Shown: positions 12,457 to 25,119 of the stretch, piece after piece
Layout of the letters: the number at the start of each line of letters is the position of its first letter
Numbering within the stretch: position 1 is the stretch's first letter
Origin: Datura wrightii
Taxonomy: Eukaryota > Streptophyta > Magnoliopsida > Solanales > Solanaceae
NCBI GenBank assembly: GCA_035772735.1
Contig: JASDFA010000027.1
Location: 28,688,001 to 28,752,000, forward strand
Reading direction: 5' to 3'
Length of the DNA: 64,000 nucleotides
Made by a program: the position numbers and the translations under genes
The notes under the pieces: model-generated
The model's input: the letters and a program-made list of their open reading frames with translations, nothing else
Databases searched by the model: none
What the model was told of the DNA's origin: nothing

Positions 12457-14177
12457 TTAATGTCTTAACTATGATAGTATAACTTGACTGAGTGAACCAC
12501 CTGTGAATAACACATGATACCTGTTATGCACATGAGTTGTGAACATAATGACATCTAACAAGCTCTAGAAAAGAAAGTTGTATATACATAGCTGGCCCCC
12601 GAGCTTGAAGACATATAACTGATGATAACTTAAACATGAGTACTAACATACTGATATAACATATGTACACACATGAACAACATCACAGGTCTATGAAACC
12701 TCTATCAGAATCTGAACACTATAAAATTAACATACTTATTGGGATAGAGCCCTAACCTACCCATAATATCTCAATATGTATATCAAAAGAGTACTAGACT
12801 TAGTTCATCTCTAGATAGAAATGGAGGTCACCAATCATAGCTGGAATGTAAGCAAATGAATAGCAGGATGATCTGCTACCCTGTGCATCTGAACCTATAG
12901 TGTGGATGCAGCGCCCCCAGCAAAAGGAACATGAATACATATAGAATAGTAATCATATGTAAGATAGACAAAATAATATCAACTAACTATGAGGCTCATA
13001 GCAGAAAGACATGAAACATAGCCTACTAGAGGCATTTGAAAGCTGATGATAGGGTAAGAATTATTTTGTAGAAACATCTTATAATATAACATCTCTCGAG
13101 TCAATATACTTAGTTCGCAAAAAGACGTGAGTATATATAAAATAGTACTCATATGTAAGATAGAAAAAAATAATATCAGCTAACTGCGAATCTCATACCA
13201 GAGAGACATGAAACATAGCCTACTGGAGGTATTTGAAAGCCGATGACCGGGTAAGAATCATTCTACCGAAATATCTTATAAAACATAATATCGTAACATC
13301 TCTTGAGTAAAGATACATAGTTCTTTAGATCTACATACTTAGCTTGTTATAAATGTTGTTTGGATGTTTACATTATTAACATATACATTAGTTTCTGAGT
13401 CTGCGAATTATGCGCGCCATGATAGCCACTTATGGGAACTGAATAGTGATAGATATCATGAGAGATCTGCATGCAATACTTATCATCTGTAGCCTCTTAG
13501 GGTTATTGGATAATAGTACATATCATGTGGGGTTTGCGTGGAATTAATACACATCATCAATACTCAATAAATTTGTGTCTAATATGCGCCATTAGTAACC
13601 TCTTAAGGTACTAGATAAACTTGTCATACTACCCGTCATCAGTAACCTATAAAGGGGGCACTGAATAACATTAAAAATCGACTTAGGCTTTAGCTTAATA
13701 AAAAGACATTACATTAATTTGCTGAGATCATATAGGCCTTTTTTCAATTACTTAGCCTGTTTCGCTAACATTGGCTCGTTTGTGTGATTAATCAATCAAA
13801 GTTAATACTGTTTCTTTAGTTTCATGAGTAAGTAAGCTATGATAGTATATAACAAATAATTAAGTGAACTACAAGGCACATTATGAAAAAGTAATCTATA
13901 AGGGCAATGACACCTGACTAGATGAGTTGTGAGAGCCTTGTATTAAGCAGGGTATCAAATGTAACAGATATCACATGGCCCTTTCTCTAACATCCCTATG
14001 GTACATTGTTTTAGCTTTTGGAATACATCGCAAATGACTCATTATGATCATTTTGTTCTGAAAGTTATTGATTTAGTACACATGATATGGATATCTTAAT
14101 TAAGAATTGAGACATCTCATAATAGAGGGACATGTACATCTCAAGTATAGGAATAGTGACATCTCCTCTAGAGGAAC

Positions 14178-16683
14178 TGTCACACCCCAAACTGGGAAGG
14201 TGTGACTGGCACCCTGTGCCACACCTGATCGAGAACACCTTTCCATAAGTCTACCTATAATAGGCCAGAATCGACAAGGTTTGGTTACACAATGACAATC
14301 TAATCAGAGTAGCAGATGATATAAATGAAAGATGGCTTACAAACCAACCAAAATATAACCACAATAGGCCGATGAGGTCGTAGAATATAATACAACCTGT
14401 ACCAAATGGCCTGCCTATAACAATAAAACTCCAACCACAATGATGTCTATGAGCGTCTACGAATATAACAGTAATTAAATGTTCAGGATAAGACCCCGAA
14501 AATCCATAACTCCAAATAACTGGTAACTCCAGAAAATTTGGAGCTTACCAGCTTAGCTGAAACTCCACTTAATAACCAAGATCTTAATTTAACTGTCAAT
14601 CAACACCTGCAGGTATAAATGCAGCACCCCAACTAGGCGCTAGTACGAAGATATACCGAGTATGTAAGGTGAAAACGATATCAAAATTAAGATTTTAAAT
14701 CAACAGATCTACAGGATTTCAGTAGAAACTCAAGGGCATCAATAGTAGCATACTCAGGAATTAAGTAAAGCAAATAGAACCTATCTGACTCCTATAAACC
14801 GAGTAAGTCCAAAATAATAATCAAATGAACAATCAGAAAAATCAATCAGCACCTGGCTGGTACAACTCACCTGCTACTATCTGTACCACACGAGATTTGT
14901 CTAAATCGTCTCACGTAGATTAACTCTAGGATCCTCAACAACCTCAGCTAACACCAATTTGTAGTTAGCAGAACAATGTTAACACAAGCAGCACAAACCC
15001 TATAGTAATCGAAAGCATCACAAAACAATCCACAAGTTATAGTTCACAATCCAACCTAGCCAGGGACATGCATCACAGTCTTACAGGTCTAGCAGCACGT
15101 ACTAGCCGGGTGCGCTGGAAACTCCGAATGGCCATACATTCGCAGTACAATCACTAGTGTGCCGAATGAACAATCATACACTAGTCCCACAACAAGCTGT
15201 ACAAAAGTCAAGTGTGATGGAAAGAACTCAACAGCCACACAGTCGCATGTACAATTCCCTCGACCCATATGTTGGAAAGAACTTTACAGCCATGAGTATC
15301 GTTGAGCCTTTAAGGAAGTCAGTTCACACAATTACAGTTATAAACATAAAAACAAGATTATATATCCAAAACAGCCCATAACACAATCAAACAAAACCAA
15401 TTCTATCAATAAAACCCAGACGGTTATTGACTCAAGTCTAACAATACGACTGTCTAACCATCAAACCTATCCACGCTATACCATTAATCATTGATCAGCC
15501 TCAATATTCATCCACACAACCAGACACAATACCAACCCATAACCATTCCAAAACAGCCCGAAGTTCAAATAAATAAAGTCATAACCAACGTCATAAAATA
15601 CGTTAAATTCTACATATTCTATCGCCCTACTAACTCACGATAATGAAACAATTTAATTCCCGAATACATGACCTCAATCGATGAGGGAAAGATAATAACC
15701 TAGCAAACCCACCACAAGATTTTTAAACATATTTTCTATCCACCAAACCAGTAGCCTCGCACAACAACACAAGAATTTGGATTCAACAAAAATCATGCCG
15801 GAAAGAGGGAAAAAGGAAACCTTAACATACCTCTCTGAATCAAACTTAGCCTAAACTGTGCTATCAACACCAAGAAATATATTCTAGGATCATTCATTAA
15901 CACCACCAAATTGCAGCTTCAAGAACCCAATAAGAAGACAATACAAACTCAACTTAAATGATGAGATTTCTATGGATTCGATCATAGAAATTCAAAACCA
16001 ATAATCTAATGATAATCCTAAATAAAAAACTATTATTAAAAGATAGAAATCAAGGTAGAAAGTGATTACCCAGCTAGATCTCAAAAATTAGCCGCTAAAC
16101 TACCGAAACAATGACCACAACACGAGTTATATGATGGCTATAGTGATCTACCCGAGAAGGTGAACTTGGGCCATGAATTTTAAGATAAGAACCTTAGTTT
16201 CTATCAAGGAATACAACAAGGGAAGGTATACACCATTTAAGTTCCAGAAAATATGAATTTTGGATGTGAACAACTGGCCAAAGGGCTTATATAGTCTTCC
16301 ACTAACTTGACCTGTTTTGATGTGCCTATTTGCGCTGTCTCACAAAAATATAAATATCTCCCTATTTTGAAGTCTTATTAGCGAATGATTTAATTGGAAA
16401 CTAAAACCAAAGACCTTTAATTTGATAGGTCTTAGGCCCCCCCCAATTTCTTATAAATTGGGAGAAAAGCTTCGAGACATCTTACTCAAATTTTAGACAA
16501 TTTAAGAAATAAATTTGTAATAACTTTTGCCAACTTTGTTTTACAACTTGATTGACGTCAATTCTTAACATACGACCATAGATGATTCAAATACCTCATA
16601 TCATTTCCTTCTAAGCATATTAAGTATTATTAGTCCTACCTTGAAAGTACATGTTTATTGCTTAAGTTATATGGGGTGTTACA
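14178..16683 (-). mobile_element. solo LTR of a Tekay/Del-like chromovirus
   Basis: It begins TGTCACACCCC and ends GGGGTGTTACA on the plus strand (TG...CA), 2506 bp, flanked by GGAAC (14173-14177) and GGAAT (16684-16688), a 5-bp duplication with one mismatch. It lacks internal domains, a primer site and a partner LTR, so it looks like the product of LTR-LTR recombination. The first 60 bases (GACTGGCACC, TGTGCC) resemble the LTR of element A. A minus-strand TATA box, ACTATATAAGCCC, lies near 16290-16300, marking U3 at the right end. Unlike A, it shows no CpG-rich palindromic block beside the TATA box. Confidence 0.7.
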
Positions 16684-16693
16684 GGAATATATA

Positions 16694-18117
16694 TGATTTT
16701 GGGCTTATTTACATGCATTTACACAATGAATTGTCCATGTTTATATCCAATCAGGCCCAAATTACACCTCGTTATGAAGTATAAAGTAGTCTCTATCAAA
16801 TATAGTAACCCAACTATGTTGGGGTCGATCCCACAGGGAATAAGGAAGAAATAATATGTTAATTATGAGTAAATCAACCTGCAGTCAATATTTCAGAAGG
16901 TGGGTTTGCAAATAAAAAGAAAAAGTAATTCTAACAATGATTGAGTTGTTATCAAATTAATGAGACAAAACTAGAATTGTGTTCTCCATGATTTTGATAA
17001 CGTAGTAGGCTTATTTTATTAGTGATCCTGGTGAATTTTGTGTAAGACTGGCAATTAAGTTCATCTAACGTTTCTCATCTTATATAGATAAATTTCACCT
17101 AAATCCTCTCGGATGTTAGGTGTGTATATTTTTTCCTCGCCATAAGTCTTGGATTAACTATCCTCTGTTAGAGTTCAAGTTAATTAGATGAGGGTTTGTA
17201 GCCTCAAATTACCACAAATTATTTTCTTTTCCTAACTTCAACCTCTTTGGTCAAGCAAGTTGAAGATACAAGCACATTTCAACGTTTGCAACTGATAAAA
17301 CACATTAAAATGAAGAGAATAATAATACACTAAATTTATCATTCAAGAATCACTATTTTATTTTACCTACTTCCGTAAATCCATCATGGTTCCCACAATC
17401 CTAGCTTCAAGAGATTTAGGCGCTCATCTTTGAGAAAATAATAACATAAGATGTAGAAGAAGTCATAATGATACTTATAATAATATAAAATTATTTAACA
17501 AATCTCCAAAGCTAAATTGAATCACAAGAACTTGATGAATTCTCCAACAAATAATCGACTAAGTAATTGCACTTATTTGTAAGTTATAAATTGTGCAAGA
17601 ATTAACATAAAATATCCACTATATTTTCATTCTTGATGTTGGACACTTAAAACATACTAAAAAAGGGTATACATAGTTGTAGATTAAGTCTTCATTGTTC
17701 TTTCTTGGACTGGGATTAGACTTTCGAGCTTCTGTTCCTACTTGAATTGGGATTGGAATCTCTGGCTGCCCAACACTGCCTGTGCACCGCACTGCCCATT
17801 GCACCAAGATGTTGGCACACCATGCTACTCCATACGTGGACCTTTCCTACGCGTTGCGTAGGCCATAGCATTGCTACACCTGTGCGATGCCAACCTCTAT
17901 CATACTTGTTTCCTCAACCCAGTTTTGTCATACTTGCTCTTTTTAACCACAATTAAGTCCAAATCCATCACTTTAATCCCTGAAATCATCTAATCATGTG
18001 TATTAGCTCTTTTTCATAAATATCATATGAAATTAAAAAAATAAATAATTTATTCTCAAAATATAGCTAAGCATGGGTAAAATATGGCAAATAAGTGCGT
18101 AAATATGCCCAACATCA
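16694..18117 (-). repeat. element E 3' LTR
   Basis: The right edge is firm: the plus strand ends CCAACATCA at 18117, followed by the complement of a polypurine tract. The left edge (TGATTTTGGGC at 16694) is a best guess, because the partner LTR is rearranged there and the target duplication is outside the window. It contains the U5 motif GTCGATCCCACAGGGAA at 16825 and the 17-nt palindrome CCTACGCGTTGCGTAGG at 17846-17862. Confidence 0.6.
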
Positions 18118-18134
18118 CCACTCCACACTTAAAT
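18118..18134 (-). promoter_or_regulatory. polypurine tract of element E
   Basis: The minus strand reads ATTTAAGTGTGGAGTGG directly before the LTR start, matching the TTTAAGTGTGGGGTAG of element F. It primes plus-strand DNA synthesis in this family. Confidence 0.65.
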
Positions 18135-18429
18135 TATTGTTCATTCTCAAATAATCTACTTCTTCCTTCTCAAATTCAGCCACAAAATTCACCATACGAA
18201 CACGTCTACTTACACTTAGGTTCATTAGCAATACAATCAAGCTCTAGCTACTTGCAAATCATGTGTTCAAGTTTCTTTTATGTGTACGAATATGCATGGG
18301 AAGTATGAAATCAGTTCAGCTATGTGATATGGATCGGAGGTAGTCATTCCGCTAGTTTTCGATTTAAATGAATAGTATTTGGTTGTAAAGATTGCATGTT
18401 CTTGCTTTTCTACTTTTTGCAACATTCGA
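18135..18429. other. 3' internal tail of E joined to the 3' tail of a plus-strand chromovirus (G1)
   Basis: The left part is the untranslated 3' interior of E. The right part leads into the CGAGGACAAATGTTC block typical of the 3' end of chromoviruses on the plus strand. The junction was not pinpointed, and no coding domain was recognised. Confidence 0.4.
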
Positions 18430-18455
18430 GGACAAATGTTCCCAAGAGGGAGATA

Positions 18456-20859
18456 TTTTTATACCCCGGAAGATCCAAGATCAACCCGGGAGTTGAGACG
18501 GGGAAAAAGTAGGAATTGTTGTTGCATCCTTAGGATGAGTCATCTCACGACTCGTGAGGACAACCTATGAATCGTCAGGTGACTCGTGGGGAAGGCCTGA
18601 GTTATTGAGAGGAGTACTAGATGAGTGGAGACCCCACGGGCGAGACCACGACTCATGGTCAGGCCTCACGAGTCATTGGGTTAACCGTGGGGAAGGAAAA
18701 ATAGTTGGGAAAAGGAAAGATGGGTAGTATACCTGACGGGAGTTCCCATGAGTCGTTGTCAGCCTTAACGATTCGTGGGGTGAGTCATTGGCAGGCTTGG
18801 AGTCCAAAGTTTGGAAATGAGACAGTATACTTAAGGACTGGTGACCACGATTCGTGGTCACCCCTGATGAGTCGTGAAGTGACCCGTTATGAGCCAAGGA
18901 GAATAAATGATACAGTGTACTTGACGAGCAGAGTGACTAGTCGTGCCTCCAGCAACAAGTCGTCAAGTCATCCGTTAAGACCACCTAACAGTTAATTTTC
19001 TGCGAATTAATAAGCGCCTTTTTGTAATTTCTAAGTTTCTAAAGCCTAAACTACGTTGTTTTAGCCTATGAAAGGTGGGTTTTAGAGGGGGAAACTATCC
19101 TAAATCTTCATCCAGGCATGCAAGAGAATAGAAGAGTGATAGAGAGGTGATCAAAGGGTGATTCAAGGTTTTCTTCTTCAATTCCTCTCAATTCCTCTTG
19201 GGAAATCAAGGGAGTGTAGAGTTTAGCTCCAACCAGGTATGTAGGATTACAAACGGGTGTTTCCGTTCACACTCATGCCCATTCTCTACGAATTTATAAA
19301 ATCTATCGAAAAACTATTAGGGTTTTGAAATCGATTTTTGTGAAAAATATAATGATTTGATAATGGGATTTTATGATTTATGAATCTCATCATATTCTAT
19401 GGATTTTGATCAGGTTTTATAATTTATTTTGCTTATAAAATTATCAATTTCGATTTCTATTCAAGCCTACTTATGCATGATCTATGCTGAATCGATTTAT
19501 GATCCTCTCTTGAATTGTTGATATTTACGAACCCAGCATGATTTATGATTTGAAATATGAAATTATTCAATTTCTCAACATGATTTGATGATTTACAAGT
19601 TATGTTCATGATTTCAAGTATGCATGATTTATGTACTATTGATGATGAAAAACATGTTTTCAAGGTATCCAATGTTTATAAGCATGTTTTCGAAGGAATT
19701 AAGCATTTTAAAGCATGATAAAGTATTGGTCAATGCCCACATAATGAAGAATGATTACGGTTTATGAAAAAGGATTTCATGATTTATCGATTTATGATGT
19801 TGGCCAATTAAAGGGCCTTGATTCTGGGCTAATCATGTTTTAATGGGGATCAATAAATGGTGAATGTTATATTTTTATCCAATGAATCTTAATGCATGAT
19901 GTTATTGATTTACGTATGAGCCTATATACATGTTTTTGGGAGCTGTGTCTAGCACTGAGCAGCCCGACGTTCAAAGGACTACGCCGATGTCTCATAACCA
20001 CGTGCTGCTGTGGGTTTATAATGATACATTACAATGATGATGATGATCCCCTCTTTTTCGTTGTATCACATAATGCATGTCCCTCGCCTGGCAAGCTAGG
20101 GGCGACCCTGCCACTTAAGTGAGATAGTTGGGGCATCATGAAAGGTTCTACCATGACGATGTCGGTTATGATAAGTCCTCCCATTGTTCCACATGTTTTA
20201 TGCATTTTCATGTTTCGATATTGGCTCAAGTGATGATTTGATAAAGTGTCTTTATGATTTTGATAATGAACGGTTTATGAATGATTTGAAAACCTTGAGC
20301 CTTATGTTATGATACGATGTTTATGATTAAAGCATGATGTCCAACTCTTATGATGTTCTATAAGTTTTCATGTATTTTAAATGTCATTTTTACTTACCTT
20401 GCATACTTGGTACAATTCACGTACTGACCGCATACTTTCTATGTTGTATCATTTCATGATACAGGATCCGTCTCTCAGGATCATCCTCATATCTAGGTCA
20501 TCTCAAAGATTACTTTCAGCTTCTTGGTGAATCCTCATGTTCTGAGGGCTGTTTGATAGACATTTATGTTAGTTATATTTTAGTACTTGGATAGGTTAGT
20601 TGGGGGTGTTGTCCCATCAATCCATCATATTGTCGTAAAGGCTTTCAGACAGTATGTAGTACTCAACTTGCGTGTATGTCTAGTGACTCCCTATGTTATG
20701 TTATGATATGATATGATTACATTTCTGCTATGCTCTATGTTTAAATCTTCCGCTTAAAGTGATTGAAGTTAGATGTATGCTTATGCTATGGGTCGACTTG
20801 GGACCTCTCGGGGTTCCTTGTCCCATGTTATGATCCGGGTCTATGTTCGGATTGTGACA
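18456..20859 (+). mobile_element. G1: 3' LTR of a plus-strand chromovirus-like element
   Basis: It is preceded by CGAGGACAAATGTTCCC and a purine tract AAGAGGGAGATA, the same order as the CGAGGACGAATGTTC plus G-run before the 3' LTR of element A. It starts near TTTTTATACCCCGG (expected TGTTATACCCC) and ends TTGTGACA at 20859. U3 carries an array of ACGACTCGT-type motifs at 18530-18970. The rest of this element (5' LTR, gag, pol) is absent. Confidence 0.6.
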
Positions 20860-22360
20860 ATATTGGGTCAAACCTTCTTAAAACATAATATCATGACTAA
20901 TGAACATGTATAACTAAAATCTTGAGGAACAATGGGAGACTCATTGTATAGCCGACATTATCAAGATAGAGCTTACATGGTCCTAACTATTATACTGGGT
21001 GCTAGATACTACTCCCAAAAATATGCATATGCTCTTCATCGTTTTTTAACGAAGTTGAACCATCATCTTGCAATGAAGCTGAATCATAACATAATAAACG
21101 TAATCTCAAAATATAACATGAGCAGCCTTGGCTCAAACTATACCATAAGCTGAAAAGTGAGAGTCGGGACTCCAAAATCATGTGGTAAGCTAATAACATG
21201 AAATTGAAGTGAATCATGAACCATACTTGATCATATAGGCTTGCCCAAACTTATACGTACTTTAGATTGTCAAAATCATGGATATATACATGGGTAATTC
21301 GAAATCATACTTTCATCATAAACATTTCATCATACTTGAAAGCATAGATCATAATCTCAACCTTTCATAAACTTTCATAATTGGGCATTATAATTGTAAG
21401 ACTTTGCAATCATAAATTTGTAATTAAAATCATTATAAAACATGCCCGTGAATCTTAAAACAACATTAGAAATATGAATAGAATTTACCCATGATTGATA
21501 CTTAGAGAATTTCACAAATTGGGTTAAAACCCCATAGACTCATCAACCTTGAATTACATGAATTTAGAAGAGGATCTGGGCATGAAAGTGAAGGAATACT
21601 CCCATTCAAAATCCTACATACCTGGGTAATCTGGTCTTGTGCTCTTCCTTAAAAGCCCAAGGAATTGAAGAAGGAATTGGAGAGTTTTAAGCTTGTTATT
21701 CCTTATGAATCGTCTAGTTTGCATGCATGGGGAGGGAATAGGTTAGAATAGACTTAACCCCCTTAAAACTCCATTAATCTGAGCTTAAAATGACGTAGTA
21801 TAGGGCTTAGGAGCTTAGAAGTTATGAATTTACCCTTACTAACTTCGCAGGAAATTACATACTGCCCGAAGTTATGACTCATCCAACCTCCTAAGCTCCA
21901 ATGGGTCATTACCTCGCTCGTTGTTTCACTCCATTTTCCTTGCTCAGGTCTGCTACCATGACTGGACAGGATGAGTCGTTACTAGTCCCAACGACTCGTC
22001 ATTTCCGCCCGTTGTCACCATTGCCAACAACTACTCACTTTCTAGAAGTTCTCCCAACAAAAACATACCATGAATCATTGTCCCATACAACGAGTCGTAC
22101 CATGACTCATTCCAGTCACCTTGATAAGGACAACTCTCACAACAACTGCTTGCCATGACCCGTTACACTGACCAACGAGTCATCTCATGGCACATTGGTC
22201 CTAGACCTGCAGACCACATTCTTACCATGATAGGGGCCCACAGTCCGTGGGAGCTACCCACAGCTCATACAACGGGTCGTCTTGAGATAAATTCCCAATT
22301 TTCCTGCTGCACTTCATTTCAAATCTCAAGTCTAGTCTTAGGCACTTCCAGGGTATTACA
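20860..22360 (-). mobile_element. G2: truncated minus-strand chromovirus-like LTR
   Basis: Read on the minus strand it starts TGTAATACCCTGGAAG at 22360 and is recognisably homologous to G1 (ACCCYGGAAG start, ACGASTCGT array at 21870-22280, later TTTTTGGGAG and TCTAGCAC). It stops about 800 bases before the expected U5 end, where it abuts the 3' end of G1. To its right the sequence is directly E pol. Confidence 0.6.
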
Positions 22361-25119
22361 AGATACTTCCTCCTTTGATGGAAGTTATATTTTCGGGCAT
22401 TATATCACTTACCAAGTAATTGGCAAAGTCTACAAACCATGGAATCAAGTCATGTGAAGCGGCCAATACCTATTCGTTTGGGAAGGAGTCGTTTATCTCT
22501 AATTTGTTTCCCATTTTTCCTTCTTTATCCAACCTAGATAGGTGGTCTGCAACTTGGTTTTTGGTGCCTTTTCTGTCTTTCACTTCAAAGTCAAATTCTT
22601 ACAGTAGTAACACCAATGAATGAGTCAAGGTTTTGCATCCTTTTTTATCCATAAGATACCGAATTGTTGCATGGTCTATGTGCACCACCACATTAGTGCA
22701 AAGGAGGTATACACAAAACTCTTCAAAAGCATACAGTACTGCTAATAGCTCTTGCTCTATGACTATGTAATTCTTCTAAGCTATATTCAGAGCCTTGCTA
22801 GTGTAGTAGATGGGATGAAAGATTCTATCATGTCTTTTTCCAAGAATAGCTCCCAATGCTACACTACTAGTGTCACACATGATTTCAAATGGCTTACTCT
22901 AATCGAGAACCACTATGATGGGTGTTGTGATGAGTTTCTCCTTTAGACACTCAAATGCCTTGATGCAAGCTTCGTCAAATACAACCTTGCATCCTTCTCT
23001 AACAAACTACATAAAAGGTTAGCATTTTTCAAAAAGTCCTTAATAAACTGCCGATAGAAACCATCATGCCCTAGAAAACTGCAAATCCCCTTAATAGAGA
23101 TTGGGGTGGAAGTTTTGAAATAACTTTAATTTGTATTTTTCCACCTCAATACCCTTTTTAGAAATCTTGTTCCCCAACACTATCCCTTCCGTGATCATGA
23201 ATTTACTTTTTTCCCAGTTTAGTACAAAATATTTTTCTTCACATTGTTTTAATACTGCTGCCAAGTGTGCTAAGCAATCCTCAAATGAGTCGCCCACCAC
23301 TGAAAAGTCATCCATAAATATCTCTATAGTGTCTTCCACTATATCTAAAAATATGGACATCATGCATCTCTAAAATGTGGCTGGTATATTATATAACCCA
23401 ATTGGCATCCACTTGAAAGCAAATATACCATAAAGACAGGTAAATATCGTATTTTCCTGATCTTATGGTATAATAGAGATTTGGTTGAGTATCCATCAAG
23501 AAATAAGTAATATGCTTTCCCTGTAAGCTTGTTATCATCTGATCTATAAAAAAGGCAGTGGGAAGTGATCTTTTTTAGTGCAACCATTAACCTTTCGATA
23601 GTCCATGCATACTCTCCATCCAGTCACTGTTCTAGTTGGTACAAGCTCATTCTTCACATTTTGAACCACTGTCATACCTCCTTTCTTTGGTACACATTGT
23701 ACTGGACTTACCATTGGTTGTCGGAGATTGGACAAACCACCCTTGCATCTGACCACTTAATAATTTCTTTCTTTACCACATCTTGCATAGTTGGAATTAG
23801 CCTCCTCTGATGCTCAATACTAGGTATGCAATCGTCTTTCAGTTTAATCTTATGAGTTCAGATCCCAGGTGGGATATCAATAATATCAGCAATGGTCCAC
23901 CCAATGGCTCTTTTGTAGGTTCTGAGAATGGAGATCAATGTTTCCACCTGCCAATCCCACAACTTTGCAGAATGATAATCGAAAGTGTATTTGAGGACCA
24001 AAAAGACATACTGAAGATGAGTGGGTAGTGGCTTAAGCTCCAACACTGGTGGCTCTTCTATAGATGGCTTAGTGGGAGGGTTTGCTCTATTTCTCAAGTC
24101 AAGATCCAACTTCTTAGGTGCGTATGAATAGGTACCCCTTCCCACTATAGTTTTTATTGTTTCATCAAATCCAACATTATCCTATTCAGCCGACTTCATC
24201 AATGCGGATGCCAGGGCTTCAGTTGTACCACCCTCTTCTATCAAATCTATAACTGTTTTATCAATAACATCAATCACAGATATGACATCCAAATCATTTG
24301 GCTATCGTATGATCCTGCAGACATTGAATACTACTTCCTCATTGTTCAGCCTAAATTTTAGTTCTCCACTCTCCATGTCTACTAGTTCTCTTTTTGTTGG
24401 TATAAATGGGCGACCCAAAATGATGGGTACGTTGAAGTCAACATCACAATCTAATATGACAAAGCCTGCTGGAAAGATAAATCTCTCCACTCTAACTAAG
24501 ACAACAATCAGTATACCCACCGACCTTTTTGCTGTTTGGTCTGCCATTAGTAGCCGTATTGTAGTTGGTGTAGGTTTTTTTAAGCCCAACTACTCATATA
24601 CGGACAAAGGCATCAAATTTATGCTATCCCCAGATCACATAATGCCTTGCAAAATTTAAGGCTCCAATACTACAGGGTGTTGTGAAAGCTCCAAGGTCTT
24701 CCTTTTTTTTTTTCTCTAAGGAGTATGATGCTATTAAACTGTAGTGGTGGATGTTATCCTTAGGGATGAAGCTTATTATTCTCTTTTTGGTTACCAACTC
24801 CTTCATGAACTTTGTGTATCCTGGCATTTACTCCAGTGCTTCCACCAACGTGATATTGATAGATAGCTGTTTTAACATAGAAATAAATTTGTGAAAAGTT
24901 TCATCTTCAGCCTTCTTTTTAAGGTGTTAGGGAAAGGGGGAGGCGGTCTTGGAATTTGTGTGTATAATTTTTCGTTTTATTTAGCTTTCCTTGCCTCTAC
25001 CTCAGTTTCTTTTGTTTGTGACCCCTCTTCTATTCTATCTTCCTCCACGGCACGCAACCCAAGGTGAGGCAATATTAGCACATTACGGGTTTTATTGCAC
25101 CTTTTCGGTGGTGTTTCAC
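22361..25119 (-). pseudogene. element E pol remnant: protease, reverse transcriptase, RNase H
   Basis: In minus-strand order, the aspartic protease region at about 24830-24300 (PIILGRPFIPT near 24400) is followed by a linker with GWTIADIIDIP (about 23880), RT palm sequence WRVCMDYRKVN (about 23600), the catalytic FMDDF box (about 23310) and RNase H with MCDTSS (about 22870) and HIDHA (about 22670). The catalytic acids of RT and RNase H are kept, but the reading frame is broken many times. It ends where G2 is inserted, before the integrase. Gag belongs on the other side of element C (61676-63160). The sequence is Athila-like, as in C. Confidence 0.8.

Larger units (their letters stand above)
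11934..14177 (-). mobile_element. degenerate chromovirus-like LTR fragment
   Basis: The plus-strand start TGTCACACCC and the internal phrase GCAGCGCCCCC at about 12910 match the layout of the chromovirus LTRs at 14178 and 44579 (TGTCACACCCC start, GCAGYRCCCC inside). That suggests an old minus-strand LTR broken by a MITE 36 bases after its edge. The right end could not be found; a solo LTR is inserted at 14178. The 13000-13300 part contains two similar CATAGCCTACT-GAGG blocks, an internal duplication. Confidence 0.4.
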
